Below are positions 31,872 through 44,762 of a stretch of DNA of 64,000 nt, piece by piece (the first letter of the stretch is position 1; every line of letters starts with the position of its first letter). Source of the DNA: Dactylorhiza incarnata. Its lineage: Eukaryota > Streptophyta > Magnoliopsida > Asparagales > Orchidaceae. The stretch is from the NCBI GenBank assembly GCA_033032865.1, contig JAWHQI010000024.1, forward strand, positions 1,612,001 to 1,676,000, read 5' to 3'. A model generated the notes under the pieces. The model ran no database searches and had not been told where the DNA came from. It worked only from the letters and a program-made list of their open reading frames with translations. A program made the translations under genes and the position numbers.

Positions 31872-32442
31872 CTCAAGGTGAGTCGTGAATACCCTTTGCG
31901 CGCTAGGTGCTCGCCACCCTCAGGTGAGCACGCCTCAAGTGGCGTGTGCTCGCCCCTAGGGGGAATCCCTTTTCCAGAAAATTTTATATTGGCCCGCGAT
32001 TAGCCCTTCCAAACAGCAGGATTCCGCTGTTGGCAGACCAATTGGGGCTGCGTTTAGAAAGACCAAAAGGTGGGATCTTGCTATCCGCAGACAATTTTTA
32101 GAAAACTATAAATAGACCCCCAAGGATATCTTTAGAGATGACTTCTCACTTGCTTCTCTCTCCTATGGCTAGCTTTGGTGTGCTAGAGGGTTCTGGCTTA
32201 CTGCTCATTGTTGTTTACGGGGGTGTGGTCATGAATTCTCTAGTGCTCTCCAAGGTGCCCGGCTGCAGCTCGCAGAGACTGTTTCTAGTTTTTCACCTGT
32301 TAGTGAGGTTCTTTGCTCTGAGTGTCTGTCCCAGTGATTTAATTCAGGAGAAGTAAAAGAAAGTTACACCAGTCAGAACTCCTCTCGAACCGTGGTTTTC
32401 GAGTTCAGAGGCTGAATCATGGTTTCCGGGTTCAACACTTAC

Positions 32443-33239
32443 GGTATATCAATATTAAAGCATTATATTTATATTATATAAAAAGTATATATATAAAAAT
32501 AATTGTATTATATTATATTATAAAAGGGTATTTATATAAGCAACTTATGTATGTCTATTCGCAACCATTTATTTCTGAAATTAAACCCTAAATACCTCCT
32601 TTTTACCATTCTAAACACAACCCCCATCAAATTTCTGCCCCGGCCTCTCTTCCGCCCGACCTTCTTTACCTGGATTCGTTCGACCCCCCTCCCCCCACGA
32701 TGCCGGTGAAGGACGCCAACGAAGCCTCTTTAGAGTTCAGATAGGCCTCTAGTTACTCCGACTGCCGCCCATTTCAATTTTGGTTGCCCAAAACTTATCC
32801 TAGATCTCAACATTTTGGTATGATTTCACTTCTTTTCTCTAACCTCTCCCAATGAATGTGTGTAGTGTTCTCTATCATTTTGAGATGAAATAGTTGAATT
32901 TTGTTTTTTTTCTTTTGGTGTTTCTCCAACTTAAGGGTTTCAAATTTTTTCCATCTAGGATTGTGATTTTTCTCTAGCATTTGGATAGTGATTTACAGAA
33001 ATATTGTTGGATTGCTTAAGGTAATAGTTAAATTTTGTATGAATTTTATTTCAATTTTTTCTTCATTTGGTAGGTATGGGCTATTGATATGGATGTAATT
33101 TTATGATATAGATTAAAGTGAGTTCCGATGGATGTATGTAATTTTTGACGTATGTAGATTATTCCAAAGAAACTTTAGTCTATGTCAGTACGTATTTCAT
33201 TACAAATAAGACATTTTGTAGTAAGGAGGAATTGTTGAA
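32443..33239. other. intergenic DNA upstream of the MULE remnant
   Basis: AT repeats (32460-32545), then GC-richer DNA with a 14-codon ORF at 32700-32744, then T-rich DNA that could be an old intron or leader. No independent gene is supported. Confidence 0.4.
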
Positions 33240-33712
33240 TTGACGCAAAATATTGGGAAAGAATTAGGTTTTGTTGTGATCATCACGACAGCAGACAAAA
33301 TTGACTCAAGGGAAAAACCTAGAGTTAATCTTTGTTGTAATCGATCCAGGTTCGTAAGAGAAAGTCAAAGTAAGAGCTTCATTAAAAGTAATTTGAGAAA
33401 ATCTAGTCCTAAGCGGTGTGGTTGCAAGTTTGCTATTAGAGGCCGTAAAGATGCTATTGATGAATCGAAAGTTGATGTTATGTGTGGTGCGCATAATCAT
33501 ATGTTAGTTTATCTTGAAGCACATGCATATGCTGGGAGGCTAGATCAGAGTGAGACAACAATAGTTGAAGTATGTACAATGCAGGGGTGAAACTGAGAAA
33601 GATATTGTCGGCATTGAAAAGTAGTAATCATTTGAACACTACATCGGTAAGAACTATTTTAAAAGAGAAGTCACAAATCTATAAGAATGAACAGGCGGGT
33701 AGTACTCTGATT
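33240..33712 (+). pseudogene. MULE-type (FAR1-like) transposase N-terminal fragment
   Basis: The 117-codon translation has the layout of the zinc-binding N-terminal region of plant MULE transposases and FAR1-family proteins: 'GFVVII' (residues about 10-15), a basic stretch, RCGCKFAIRGRKD (about 58-70), then VDVMCGAHNH and LEAHAYAGRL. After the stop at 33590 similarity continues in another frame (a 'KILSALK...NHLNTTSVRTIL' type segment, 33596-33665), so there is a frameshift. The catalytic DDE region is absent. The start is set by an upstream stop, since the fragment has no proper initiation codon. Confidence 0.7.
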
Positions 33713-34316
33713 TAATATTTGTGTAAGTGCAGGGTACGATACAGAGGTTTCCGAACAATGAAACATGTCGTTTATAGTGCGTTTCCAAGATTATAATGGT
33801 ATGGGCAATTTTTTTTCTTCATTTCAATTACTCATAATATTGTTTCATCAAAATTTAAAACTATACATGTACATGCATGTTGCAATTTTTTGGTTTTTTT
33901 GAGCTATATAAAATTTTTTAAAATGCACGACTTGCAAAAATATCATAAGTCACTCAACATATGGACGAAGTTATTTACTAAAATAATTTCTTTAATTATT
34001 TTGTGCATATGTGCATGTCTTTTATCTTATATTTTGATAGCTTTTTTGGAGGCTTACATAGTTGTTTTGTAAGAAACAATGATTGTTATCTAAAATATTA
34101 TTGACTTTTTTTGATGATTACATCTAATTGTATGTTTAAAAAGTTAAATTAAATTTTGGGATGATAATATCCGGTGGCTGCAAATATCATTTTATTGGAC
34201 TTGCTATTATATATGAGTTGATAATAGTTATACTTGGCTGCTTATATAAACGCCCATTATAAAATGGTATATATAAAAACAGATATATATTATATTATAA
34301 AAACCTTATATATAAA
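33713..34316. other. AT-rich intergenic DNA
   Basis: No gene. Runs of T and TATATA; the short ORF at 33890-34072 is hydrophobic only because of its T-rich codons. Confidence 0.5.
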
Positions 34317-34554
34317 GGGCATTGTTAAAGGCAAACCAGAAATGGCTATTGGCAAACCAATTTCTATGAGTTATTGCACGCCATTTGAAAATACGTTTTG
34401 TACATGCATTTTTAGGAAAAATGTTCAACACGGAAATTGTAGATCTACAATTTTCATGTTGAACACTGTACAAAGCGTATTTTCAAAAGCCGCGTAATAA
34501 CTCATAGAAATTGGTTTGTCAATAGCCAATTCGGGTTTGCCTTTAACAACTCCC
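34317..34554. mobile_element. foldback MITE, 238 bp
   Basis: Almost the whole element is one inverted repeat. The arms start gggcattgttaaaggcaaac and, from the other side, gggagttgttaaaggcaaac, and meet at the palindrome gtagatctac near 34440. The flanks are taaa on both sides (34313-34316 and 34555-34558), a possible 4-bp target duplication. It shares arm sequence with the MITE at 34834. Confidence 0.85.
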
Positions 34555-34911
34555 TAAATTAATTAGCAGCACCAATTATGATTGTAGATGCAGTCCCATT
34601 CCTCCGACTTCCGGTTCACGTCGTCTCCTCTCAAGTGCCGAAGCACCTCCATTGAAATAATAAAACATAAATTAAAAGCTGAAAGCCTGTGGATGAAGGG
34701 ACATGTGACATCCATTGATGATTTATTTAAAAATATATGAATTTAATTTTTGAATATGACATGTATATTTGAAATTTGACCTGCATAAATAATATTTTGA
34801 CCTGAATACATCCGCAGCGTGCATAAAAAGAAGGGTAATCGTTATAAGCACACCAGTTTAGGCTATTCGCACGCCAATTTCTATGAGTTATTACGTGCCT
34901 TTTCAAAATAC

Positions 34912-35785
34912 TATTGTAAAATCCAGTACAAATGCAGGCACAACTGTAAAATAATGCAGGTAACAAGAATACAAAATAAGATCAAAACTGCGCCCGGCAA
35001 AACCCGCCGGCGCACAACCACAAATATATATTAAATCAAACAATATATAAATGCAATTACAAGAAATAACATGAGAAGAAATGACCGTCCAGTGAAACAC
35101 CGTAGATGTGCCGGACGCGCACGATCCGCTGGCGAGTAGAAGATCTGGACTGCAATCCGCCTAGCGAACGCACAAGGTTCACCGAACCTTCAACGTCGAG
35201 GTCCGACGTTCAACCGCAACCACCACCGGAGACCAACGCCACCACCGGAGACAAACGCCGCCACCGAGATCAAACGCCGTCGAGGCTAACTGCACGCACG
35301 CAAGCCTCCAACGTCAACGGCGATCTCCACCAAGCCCGACGACGACTCCCTCTCCAACGCCGGCGGCTCACCTCCAAGACCGGCGACACTACTCTCTCCA
35401 ACGGCGAAACACCAAGGCCGGCGGCGGCCTCCCCGTCGCATAAGAGAGAGAAAGAGAACGGGGGAGAGAGAGAGAGAGAAAGTGGGCAGGGGTTTTCTCC
35501 AAAGCTACAGGTCGGCACTCTCCAAAGCATGGGGCTCTTATTCATCTCACGATGGTGATGGGTTTTTATAAAACATAAAAACATAAAATCTTATATATAT
35601 TTCTATATATAAATATATATCTTTCTATATATATAAATCCTTATATATATAATCCTTATATATATTTCTATATATATATATTATCATTCTATATATATAT
35701 ATATTATATCATTCATTCATTCTATATATATATATAATTAAATAATTGATGGATGGAATTGGATCCGAACCAATAAATCTCAACA
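34912..35785 (-). repeat. 3' LTR of the deleted Copia (874 bp)
   Basis: Runs from tattgtaaaatcc (tg changed to ta) to aaatctcaaca. It contains a GC-rich block open on the plus strand (35106-35558, a 150-codon Arg/Pro/Thr-rich frame repeated in the other LTR at 51341-51808) and TA-rich runs at 35590-35740. That ORF is antisense to the element and compositionally biased; I do not call it a gene. Confidence 0.92.
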
Positions 35786-36230
35786 ATCCACCACCTTGGT
35801 TCGCGATCCGGAACCACCACCTGCACGAAGCACCACTGCGCGAAGCACCACCTCAAAGTCCTGAGGCGTCAGCCGACCTGCTCCAGTCGACTCATCCCTA
35901 CCTGGGCTCAACCCCTGAACGTCGACGCAACCGGATCGCTAAATCTGACTCGCCTAGTCAGACTACCAGAAGGGCGATCCTCTGCAGCACCTCGACCATC
36001 CACCCTGTCGGCCGCAGAAATCATGGGCACACCACCTCGCATCGTGGTCCCCATCAGCCGGTACAGACTACCGCACTGCATAGCTCGCATGAGCACCGTG
36101 CGCCCTCGTGTCATCGTCAGAACTCCACCTCTCGCCACAAAACTGCATCCTCTGGAGTCCAATCTACCCAGCGATATCAGATTCCTGCGCAGCTTGGGTA
36201 CCAAGCGTACCCGCTCAAGCCTACGCACTG
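35786..36230 (-). pseudogene. Copia pre-integrase remnant and 3' tail
   Basis: The minus-strand frame 36228-35908 contains the pre-integrase signature RRNLISLGRLDSRGCSF and 'GSLYRLMG', continuing the protease reading frame found beyond the LARD at 49994. It then runs into a 3' tail ending in the polypurine tract (35786-35799, minus strand AAGGTGGTGGAT). Integrase, RT and RNase H are missing between these, so the deletion predates or is independent of the LARD insertion. Confidence 0.8.
36226..36230. repeat. LARD target site duplication, left copy (cactg)
   Basis: cactg immediately before the LTR tgtaag; the identical cactg at 49989-49993 follows the right LTR. A perfect 5-bp duplication shows normal integrase-mediated insertion. 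Confidence 0.9.
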
Positions 36231-36450
36231 TGTAAGATCTCTTTTTCCAAAACTCGTTCGGGTACTTGAAAACTCGAACCTCTCCTGCATCGCACGGTTG
36301 AGGTGGATCTTTGCCCAGAATCGCTGCCTTGCGGGGTCACCAACACTCGGGTTGGCTAACACCGCTCAGCACCAACCCTGCCGGCTATACGATCATAAGT
36401 AAAATATGCCAAAAGTAAGTACATGAAAGAAGGCATGTCCACAATCACAG

Positions 36451-36489
<39 letters not shown>

Positions 36490-38546
36490 GAAAACAGAAA
36501 GTCCATAAGAGAAGTACAAGCAAAAAGGGGCTTATGCCCGAAACATATCCAAAATAATGTACTATCTCTCTCTCTACAACATGCGGAAGACTACATCAAA
36601 ACCCTCAAAAATGCGGAAGACTAGCTATCTAATCATCAACCTGTGGCGTCGTGGTAGTGCGTTGCATCTGCTACTCAGGTCCTGCCATCTCGTCCTGCTG
36701 CGCGCGGGACAACTTCGTCTCCTCGGACTCCTGCGGTCACACCGGTCGTTAGTCATAAAGACTAAGTCATTTTGTCCTCGCCTCCCTCCACGACTCCTAG
36801 GCACCGAGCAGGAGGAATAAGCGGAGGACAAACAAGGGGTAAACAAGAAGTTGGTGATATGGCACTACTCTAGCAGGTATAAGTAAAGCAGTAAAATCTA
36901 GCTAGCAGTATAGTGCAGGTATAAGGCAGTAAAGTAGAGCAATGAAGTAAACAGTAAATAGAAAGAAAATGCAGTGCAGTAAGTAAATCTAAGCTACCAT
37001 CACAGATTCGTACTTTAACTTATATGAACACCCATACGACATATAAGTTAAGATGTCCAGGCAACCCATCATATAAAAGAGCCCATACTACTTTATATGA
37101 TGGGGGTATGCTAATGTGTATGTTATGCTATGCTATGGTTATGATGTTTTAATGAGTTTATGCAATGTGACTCACCCACACGACTCTATGCGCACAAACC
37201 TTTATAGTTCCCAATTTGTTTGAAAGGAAGCCAAACTTTCGGGTACCGACCGTCGTGGCTCACGGTGGTAGTGGATCGGGCACTCCACATCCTAGGCGGG
37301 TATAGTCACTACCAAGCCTAAACCTCATGTACGCCTCAACGCTAAGAACACAACAGCGGAGCTCCTGCGTACTCTTGCTGGAATCCACCGGACTTTAAGG
37401 TCGGGGTGGGTTATTAGGGATTGTCCTCCAGACCGCGGCACTCAAACTTACCGGCCCTCTAAACCTCACCCTCACCTGAGTCAACGTACTACCGTCGGTG
37501 ACACGATTAGCCTAGTACCGAAGACTCGCCACTATTTGAATAAGTAACAGGTGTTAACAATGTCCACCCGAGCTTCCAGCCCAGGGACTATCACACAAGC
37601 TGACCCAACCCATCTCCTTCCCGGAGGAGATCCATACCAATTTGCATCCCTACTTAGGCTACTCTTGCCTACAATTTAGTTAGTGTTATATTTAGGGTGA
37701 GTCTTGGACTTCCCGCGGTGTACTCCATAAGGGGCCCCTAACGGTACTACGGATCAATGGGCTCAACCCCACTATCCTTTTCAAGACAATTACTTTAGTT
37801 GGTGGATAACATTTGGTTCACCCTTCATCATTTCATATAGTTAAAGTGACTTAGCTCATCTCCCGTCTCACCCAATCGGGTCAGACGTACTTCATTCCTT
37901 CTACATTAACTCTAGCACCACCCCACAAGTAACCCTAGGATTGACCCTCCTTGAATGATGGTGTGCTACAACCCATTTACTGATTGGATATACCTCCTAA
38001 ACACTACTTAGGGGTCTGCATTGTCTAAAACTCAAAATTCTGTTTTTACTAAACGCAGACCACAAATTGAACTATCCATCAACCTCATAAGGGAACCCTT
38101 CTAAAATATTCATCACCAGGGTCTGGTATAATTATCCTAGGCTCCCACTGACTTCAATATGGTATGTTCCAATTTCCATAATTTTCCATATTAATTTGGT
38201 ATTTATTATAATTTAAAGTAGTTAAGGCTTTAAGCTAAATTACACATGAACTACCCTCAAAATGATTCTACATGATACATGAAAATTATCAGTAAGGTAA
38301 TATCTCATATAAAGTTGGTTCACTAAGTTTCATGACCCTAGGATGCCATTTGGCCTACTATATCATCATAATTGCATAATTACCAAAATGCCACTATAAT
38401 TAGGAAAAATAGTAGTTCACTTCTGAAAATTCTACAAAAATTACCAAGTGTCCATATGGGGACCTAGAGGCCTCTGCAAAATCATTGTGTCATTACCATA
38501 TGATTAGATATTTTAAAATGATTACACATCCAAAGGTGGCAATTAT

Positions 38547-39000
38547 CAATTTCTACATGAGGTACAAGAAATATAATTCAACAAGCTTCCAAACAATTCT
38601 CATGGGCATATATTAACCTAAAACTACAGATAACCAAGTATCACATCATTGACCCATGATTTGATATTTTAAAAGGATTTAATACTCAAGTGGTGTAAAT
38701 TCCAATTTCTACATGAGGTACAAGAAATATAATTCAACAAGCTTCCAAACAATTCTCATGGAATATATTAACCTAAAACTACAGATAACCAAGTATCACA
38801 TCATTGCCCCATGATTTGATATTTTAAAAGAATTTAATACTCAAGTGGTGTAAATTCCAATTTCTACATGAGGTACAAGAAATATAATTCAACAAGCTTC
38901 CAAACAATTAGCATGGGCATATATTAACCGCTAACCACAGATAACCAAGTATCACATCATTGCCCCATGATTTGATATTTAAAAAGGATTAAATTCATTT
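38547..39000. repeat. three tandem ~155-bp units in the LARD LTR
   Basis: Units start caatttctacatgagg at 38547, 38703 and 38858. The same three units occur in the right LTR (from about 47067). The related Tekay LTR has two, so copy number changed after the lineages split. Confidence 0.85.
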
Positions 39001-40066
39001 AAGCTAGCAAGTACTTAAAACTTCCTATACAAGGAATAATGCTTCCATAACTCATAACAAAATTACCATAGCCTTATTTCACCATATTTCATCCATTGAC
39101 AGTATAACAAAGTCATACAAGGTCATAAGACCATGCATTTCATTTTATTAAGGAAAGGGTGGCTATTTCATTTATTAGGAAGAAAAATACTTAAATACCT
39201 CTAAAAATTTTCATTTAATTAACTAAGTCATTTCATGCTCCTACAAACATATCTCCAAAGTTCTGAGCCAAGGCAAGAACATTTGCTCCCATGCCCTTCA
39301 CAAGTCTCACTTTGCACCCTTAAGGGTAAACCCTTAGGGTTTTAGGTCACACCACCCTAATGGCTCCAAATGGACCATTAGGGTGTGACACAAGCATTAG
39401 TATATCCATACCCACATAACCAACATGATGGGAGGAGGCCAACACACTCAACTCCTCAAAATGACCTAAACCCTAATTTGACCCTTAAAGGCCCTCATTA
39501 GGGTTTCCAATTTTCCATAGCAAATCAACTCCAAATGGAGTGAAATTTTAGGTAGGCACTACTCATGCACCAAAGAGTATGCCACCAAAGTTTGGTGTCA
39601 TTTGGACATCATATGCTCCAAAAATCAACTTAATTTAAATATTCTAACTACCACAAAACCCTAGGTAAAAGAGTCCACCAAGGGCTGCTCCTTTGGCAGG
39701 GGGTGACCCTAGGGTATACCAACCTATGGTTAAAAGCACAGCTCTAAAGCTTGAATGGTTTGACCTAGGTAATTTTTCTAATGGACTGACCTAGTGAAGG
39801 ACCAGTCCTAGTAAAATAGCTCCCTATGGAGTTGTAGGTCACCAAATGACCTAAACTTAAAGCCAAATGAAATTTAAGACCAAGGTCTACAACTTTCATG
39901 TTGGGCACTTTTTCTGATTCAGCCCTTAAGAGGCCCTAATTTCTATTTGAAGTGGGCTGATTGAATAAGGCAGAAAAGCTGTTATAGTGAATTAAATAAA
40001 TAAAGGAAATATGAGATCTGCACAGATCTTGACGCAAATCCGACCCTCCTCCTTCATCTTCTTCCT

Positions 40067-40639
40067 TCATCCGACGGCTGGAATTGAACCATACTGGGCC
40101 GATTTCCTCCCCAATTTCCCGGCCAACTGGTGGCCACCACGGCCGGCCACCACCGCCACCACCTTCCTGGTGGTCGGGGCTACAACTCCCGGCGACATGG
40201 CGGCCGGAGGGGGCATTTTTCGGCGAGCCTGGGTGGCTTGATTTGAGCCGATTTCCATGAAATCGACGAGTGGATTCGGGCTCAATTGAGCCCGATCCTT
40301 CAATCTTTTGTGATGAGAAGCTAGCATGAGGGGAGGGGAGGAGAAACGAACCATTGCTGGTGCGTGGCGGTGGCGGTTGGCCATGGAAAAGCTTAGATCT
40401 GGCGATCCTGCTCACAGTCGTGATTCTCCACCAAAAGCTCTGCTCCAAGGGGTGTTCCCATCTGCTCTCGGCCTCCTGAAGCTAGTGGTGTGGCTGGAAT
40501 GAAGTGAGGAGGGCTCTTTGGTTGGTTTTGAACTTGAGCCTCCTCGGTTCTCCCATGGCTGCCACCCTCCTGCAGCTTCCAGCCTCCTTGCTTCCATCTG
40601 GGTCATGGTCAGACCCCCAGCAATCAGGGGAGGGTCCAA
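40067..40639 (-). pseudogene. LARD copy of the LTR-internal ORF, interrupted
   Basis: Two frame segments (40639-40412 and 40384-40067) carry the HTTSFRR, HAPAMVRFSSPP, LASHH and LSPNPL blocks seen in the Tekay LTR ORF, with a stop between them (the first part ends GGESRL). The alternative frame 40448-39936 (170 codons, also open at 48970-48458 in the right LTR) is in another register and lacks these blocks. Confidence 0.35.
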
Positions 40640-40879
40640 GACTTATTGGGGGAGCAGTGTGGAGGAGGGGGTGATTGCTTTTTCTTTTTGCTTTATGCTT
40701 TAAGCTTTTTGATTAACTTTTGCCCCCCCCCCCCCCCCCCCCCCCTCCATTTGATTAATCAAGCTTAGCTAGGGTTCAGTCTAGGGCTGATATGGCTTGA
40801 CTTAGGTCCATGAGTAGGGTTAATTAATTGGGGTTGGGTCCCATTCAATTTGGGCTTGAAATTCACTTTAAAGGGCAAG

Positions 40880-41310
40880 GTTGACTTTGGTCAACCAAGG
40901 TGAGTGGTTTGACTCCACTTGGGGGTCATGGGTTCCTTAACATCACCCAACATAGGTTGGTCCATGGTGGGGCTCCAATTGGTTCAATTTAATCAAATGG
41001 TGTAGATTTGACCAAAATTGGGTAAAGTTTGACTTTGGTCAATTGGGGTCAATTGGTCCCACCATGATGAGGCTTTTTGGTCCATTAGGTTCCTTAAGGT
41101 GTTTAGAGTGTGGTGGTAAGGTCAATTTGAACATTTGAGGGTCAATTGAACCATAATTGACTTAGTTTGGTTAATGTTGACCTATTATTGACTTTGGTCA
41201 ATTTCATGCAATTGGGTCCCACCCAAGTGCAATTTCCATGGTTATGGTCTTCCTCAGTGGTTAGGGTGGTATGGGGGAGGTCAATTTGGTGAATTGAGGG
41301 TCAATTGGCC
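40880..41310 (-). promoter_or_regulatory. TTGAC-rich (W-box core) array in the LARD U3
   Basis: Fifteen TTGAC/GTCAA cores in about 430 bp, against roughly one expected for random DNA of even composition. Several are paired as ttgactttggtcaa. The right LTR has the same array at about 49400-49830. Confidence 0.55.
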
Positions 41311-41457
41311 TAAGGGAGTGGTATTGGGCTATGTTGATTTTGTGCCCTTGGTGTGCACTTAGCACACTCCACTTGGCCCAAGGGCCTTAGTAGCCACTCT
41401 GCACACCACCCATGCCCTAACACCATCTAGGGGTCTAGAAGGATTGGGGATGTTACA

Positions 41458-44400
41458 AATCCCAATAAACAAAAGAAATATTTCGTCCTCGAAATTTAGG
41501 TTTGGGTCTACGGGTTGCAAGTACTTATAAGTAAAGGATTTCAAAGACGATTAATTTGCACCTGAGGTGAAGAGTTCCGGGAAACATTGTTGCATGAAGT
41601 CCAAGGGCACCCAGTTGTGCTCCTCTTGCCCATGATTGAACTATAATAATCGGACATCAGAATCTCCTTCCACGGAAGAACTTAGACCTCTACTATATGA
41701 GAGCTCAAACCGGAGCAACATTTTTTACCAAAATTTCTCATTGCACTTCGACTATTACTTGCTAAGATTGTCGACAATATTCTCACTAGGGGTTAATTGA
41801 AGGTTTAACCCGCCGCTCAGACCATTGTGCCATTAATCACAATGCGGGTTCTACTTGCTCCATCCCGGTAATAAATAGGAAATAGACACTTCAAAGAAAT
41901 CAAAACAAGCTAACCAGGCGCGGGTGTTATCAAAATCACTACACTCCCCAAAGGAGGATCTACCTGAAATACATAAGAACTTACCGAGTTAATTTATATT
42001 ATCATGCTGCGCTAGATGGCACCAAAAACCTTTGAGTTCAACTTAACTTCATAAGGTTACATTCACGAACCATGCTTATTTAATACTCTACTCATAAATC
42101 GATTAGCCAGGACGTGACCATTTAACCAACCGTCATTGTCTATGTTGATCCTTCACTATATGATTCCCTTACACGTAGGTGTTCAACACCACCTACACCA
42201 AGAGACCTTATCCCTTAACATATGAGGTCTCTACTGATAAACCGTTTCCGACTCCGCGGATACAAGGTCAGGTTTATCAGCTACAAAACAATAACATAAA
42301 CCTTGATTACACTTGGACCAGTGTCTCTTACGACTTACGAATGCTACATGAGGTTAACACTTCCTCACGTTAAATAAATGTAGATATCTTCCAAGTTTTT
42401 CTGCGAGGCACATAACGTCTGCAGTTTAGAAGGATGTTCGTGAAATGACTCCCATCTACTTTCCATATCCATTGGTTCATAACTCACGAGGGTAAAACCT
42501 CTTTTTATCATGACAAGTTTTGGCACAAATTGATTTCAACATGAAGGGTGACTCATTAAAACCCATTAATCCTCGAGAAATTCCACCATTTATATCTGAA
42601 AATCAAACTTGACTCCCTTATTCCTGAATCTTCCTAACTGGGACTATAAATTTTTGGAGAAATTATAAGTTCTGGTTCTTAAGATCGGAGGATTGTATGT
42701 AGATTATATATCTTCAATATATCATTCGACAAATTTCACTTTAGATTTCCAATATCGGGTGGGCTAAACTTTCAAAGACAAGAGGTCTCATCTCACTTAT
42801 GCTATAAATTATGAATTAAAGATTTCATCTTAACGACCCTTCTCTTAGTTGTGTCGTCCAAAATTACATCGACAAATCTCATTGAGTAATCTTAATAATT
42901 TCAAGCGGGAGTTGATATTAGCAACAACTAACCGTTTATTTTAACTCTCAAATCCTCAACATTTTAGTACATGATCGTTGTCATTTTTCCCGAGATCCGA
43001 ACATAGTAAGATTCTCCATCTTAGCCCTAAATAGTTTATACCATCGAATTACAAGGTCCAAAGAGTCACCTTCCTAAGCTCTCTGGTGGTGCATAAACCA
43101 ACTCTAAGAGTAAAATGATCTTAACTAAATTTTCACCAAGGAGAGGGCTTGAATTTTAATTAGAAATATTATCTGAAAATTACCCTTGAAAGTCCTGGAG
43201 TGCAAGAAACTCTAGTTGTAATCTTTACTTGCGAAAATTTGATTTCAATCTTCAAAATTCCATGATGTGACACATTTATCCCAAGCTACTAAACCTGGCA
43301 TTCCTTCTTGTTTTCAATACTTGACTAAATCGAGACATTTGTTCGGACGTCAATGATTATTAATTATTTGGATAACTCTACAACTCGATGACTCGAGGTT
43401 AAGAAGGTGTATTTACAACAATACACTAGCGAGTTTGTTACGATAAACTGATTATTTCTTATGGTCATGAGAACTTATAGTCCAGACTTACCTCTATCCA
43501 TTCTAAATTTACTTGGTCTTGCACTGAATTCGCCGTTTATGACGTTCTTCCCTTGTGACCGGTAAGAGCTTGATGACCAAATGTCCTTATAAAAGACAAG
43601 ACCACATTGCTTGGGTCAGGAAGTTGGTGAAATTCCCTAAATTCTTAACCTGACTTTCTTGATTCCGAGAGTCTTATGCTCATACACTGGACAACCCTTT
43701 ACGTATAATCAATTGATTAGCAAGTTGATCACTTTTGCCGACTTAGAATCATCCTTGGAGCAATAAGATGAGTATACGCTCACTCTTGAAGTGTACCATT
43801 CACTTAACTTGTCAATAAAACTATAGCGATCCCAACTTGGTATAAACAATCCCTGCTTTTTAAGGTGAAGTAATTCTCCAAGGGTCTCAAACTTTTAAGG
43901 AGGGTTGGTCCATAACTCAAAAGTGTGTGAATAAGATCTCGTCATCACCTGAGTATCATTGAATACTCCCAAGCCTCGAGATTACTATAAAAATGTCATA
44001 ACCTTTTCTAAACAAAGTCTAGGGGTAATCCAAGTCGGTATTTTATTGGCCCAATAAACAAAAGGATAAACCCCTACCGATTTGGGCTAAGTCTCTTCAA
44101 TACCTCTACGGTATATTCATCTTACATACGTGCAAAAACTTTAGGTCATATAATCTCTGACTTGGTGTTCCCCCCTGAGACATATTGTTATGATAAGACT
44201 CAGGCTCCCAATGTTATAAATTATGCTAACTTTTCCGAGTTCCCTATATGATTAACTAGGAAAGGGGCCTTTTCAAAACAAAATATTCAAATTCTAATTC
44301 GACCTCTGGTATTTTATGGTGGTTGTCTCAATGTACTGTAATGGGAAGTATCAAGTTGTGGTAAGGGGGTTATGTTTATGGGTCTTCTATCACTCTAAAG

Positions 44401-44762
44401 AAGACCACAGACACCCGATCTCCTCGAGATGGTCCTACCACTAGATAATAAAGCGTAACCTTTAGCGTGAAAGTCTCAACGTCAAGACTTATACTAACTT
44501 CTTCCCTTAGCTACGTTGGGTAACCTTAACCTTCAACCAAATCTAGACCCGAGGTCGCTCTTTAGACTAGGATGCGTCACTAAATTGTCTAAGTAAGTCA
44601 AAATTTGACCTAACTTGCTGCTTAATGGACTGTTTTATGTGATTTCATACATGGGCACACCACAGCTTCCGCTGCATAGTTTGTCCGCAAACTACACTCG
44701 AGCGGGGTGACCCAGTATGTTGTGGACGGTTCTCTTATGATCGTTCGTCCTCTGATACCATT
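41458..44762. other. non-coding interior of the LARD (3.3 kb)
   Basis: From 41458 to about 41640 it matches the 3' end of the Tekay internal region (the last codons of pol, now broken). From about 44610 to 44762 it matches the Tekay leader. The 3 kb between has no ORF above about 65 codons and no recognisable protein domain on either strand. It may carry packaging or dimerisation signals or captured DNA; the sequence alone does not tell. Confidence 0.75.
44749..44760 (-). other. primer-binding site of the LARD
   Basis: Minus strand TGGTATCAGAGG, two bases from the LTR; a full initiator tRNA-Met match, better preserved than in the neighbouring Tekay copy. Confidence 0.9.

Larger units (their letters stand above)
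4888..32437 (+). mobile_element. solo LTR (about 673 bp) split by the nested 26.9-kb insertion
   Basis: The two pieces are 4888-4999 and 31877-32437. The ends are tgtacaaccc and gggttcaaca (TG...CA, partly inverted repeats), flanked by a perfect 5-bp duplication cttac at 4883-4887 and 32438-32442. Removing the Copia element and one copy of its ctcaa duplication rejoins a continuous LTR. A TATA box (tataaata, 32107-32114) before a pyrimidine-rich leader suggests plus-strand transcription. No internal region is present, so this is a solo LTR left by LTR-LTR recombination. Superfamily not determined. Confidence 0.8.
36231..41457 (-). repeat. 3' LTR of the LARD (5227 bp)
   Basis: Contains a TA microsatellite (36455-36487), three tandem 155-bp units (38547-39000), the GC-rich ORF block (39936-40640), a 23-C homopolymer (40723-40745) and a TTGAC-rich U3 end (40880-41310). 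Minus-strand ORFs 40448-39936, 40384-40067 and 40639-40412 overlap in this block. The 40639/40384 pair are the broken equivalent of the Tekay LTR ORF. Confidence 0.95.

Noticed and set aside
35106..35558. 150-codon plus-strand ORF, repeated at 51341-51808
   Set aside because: Both copies lie in the LTRs of the same Copia, antisense to it, in GC-rich low-complexity sequence; repetition is explained by the LTR pair.
41458..44762. Hidden gag-pol in the LARD interior
   Set aside because: Looked for DTGA, FIDD/YVDD, DGQTE and CCHC motifs on both strands and found none beyond the last ~180 bp shared with Tekay pol.
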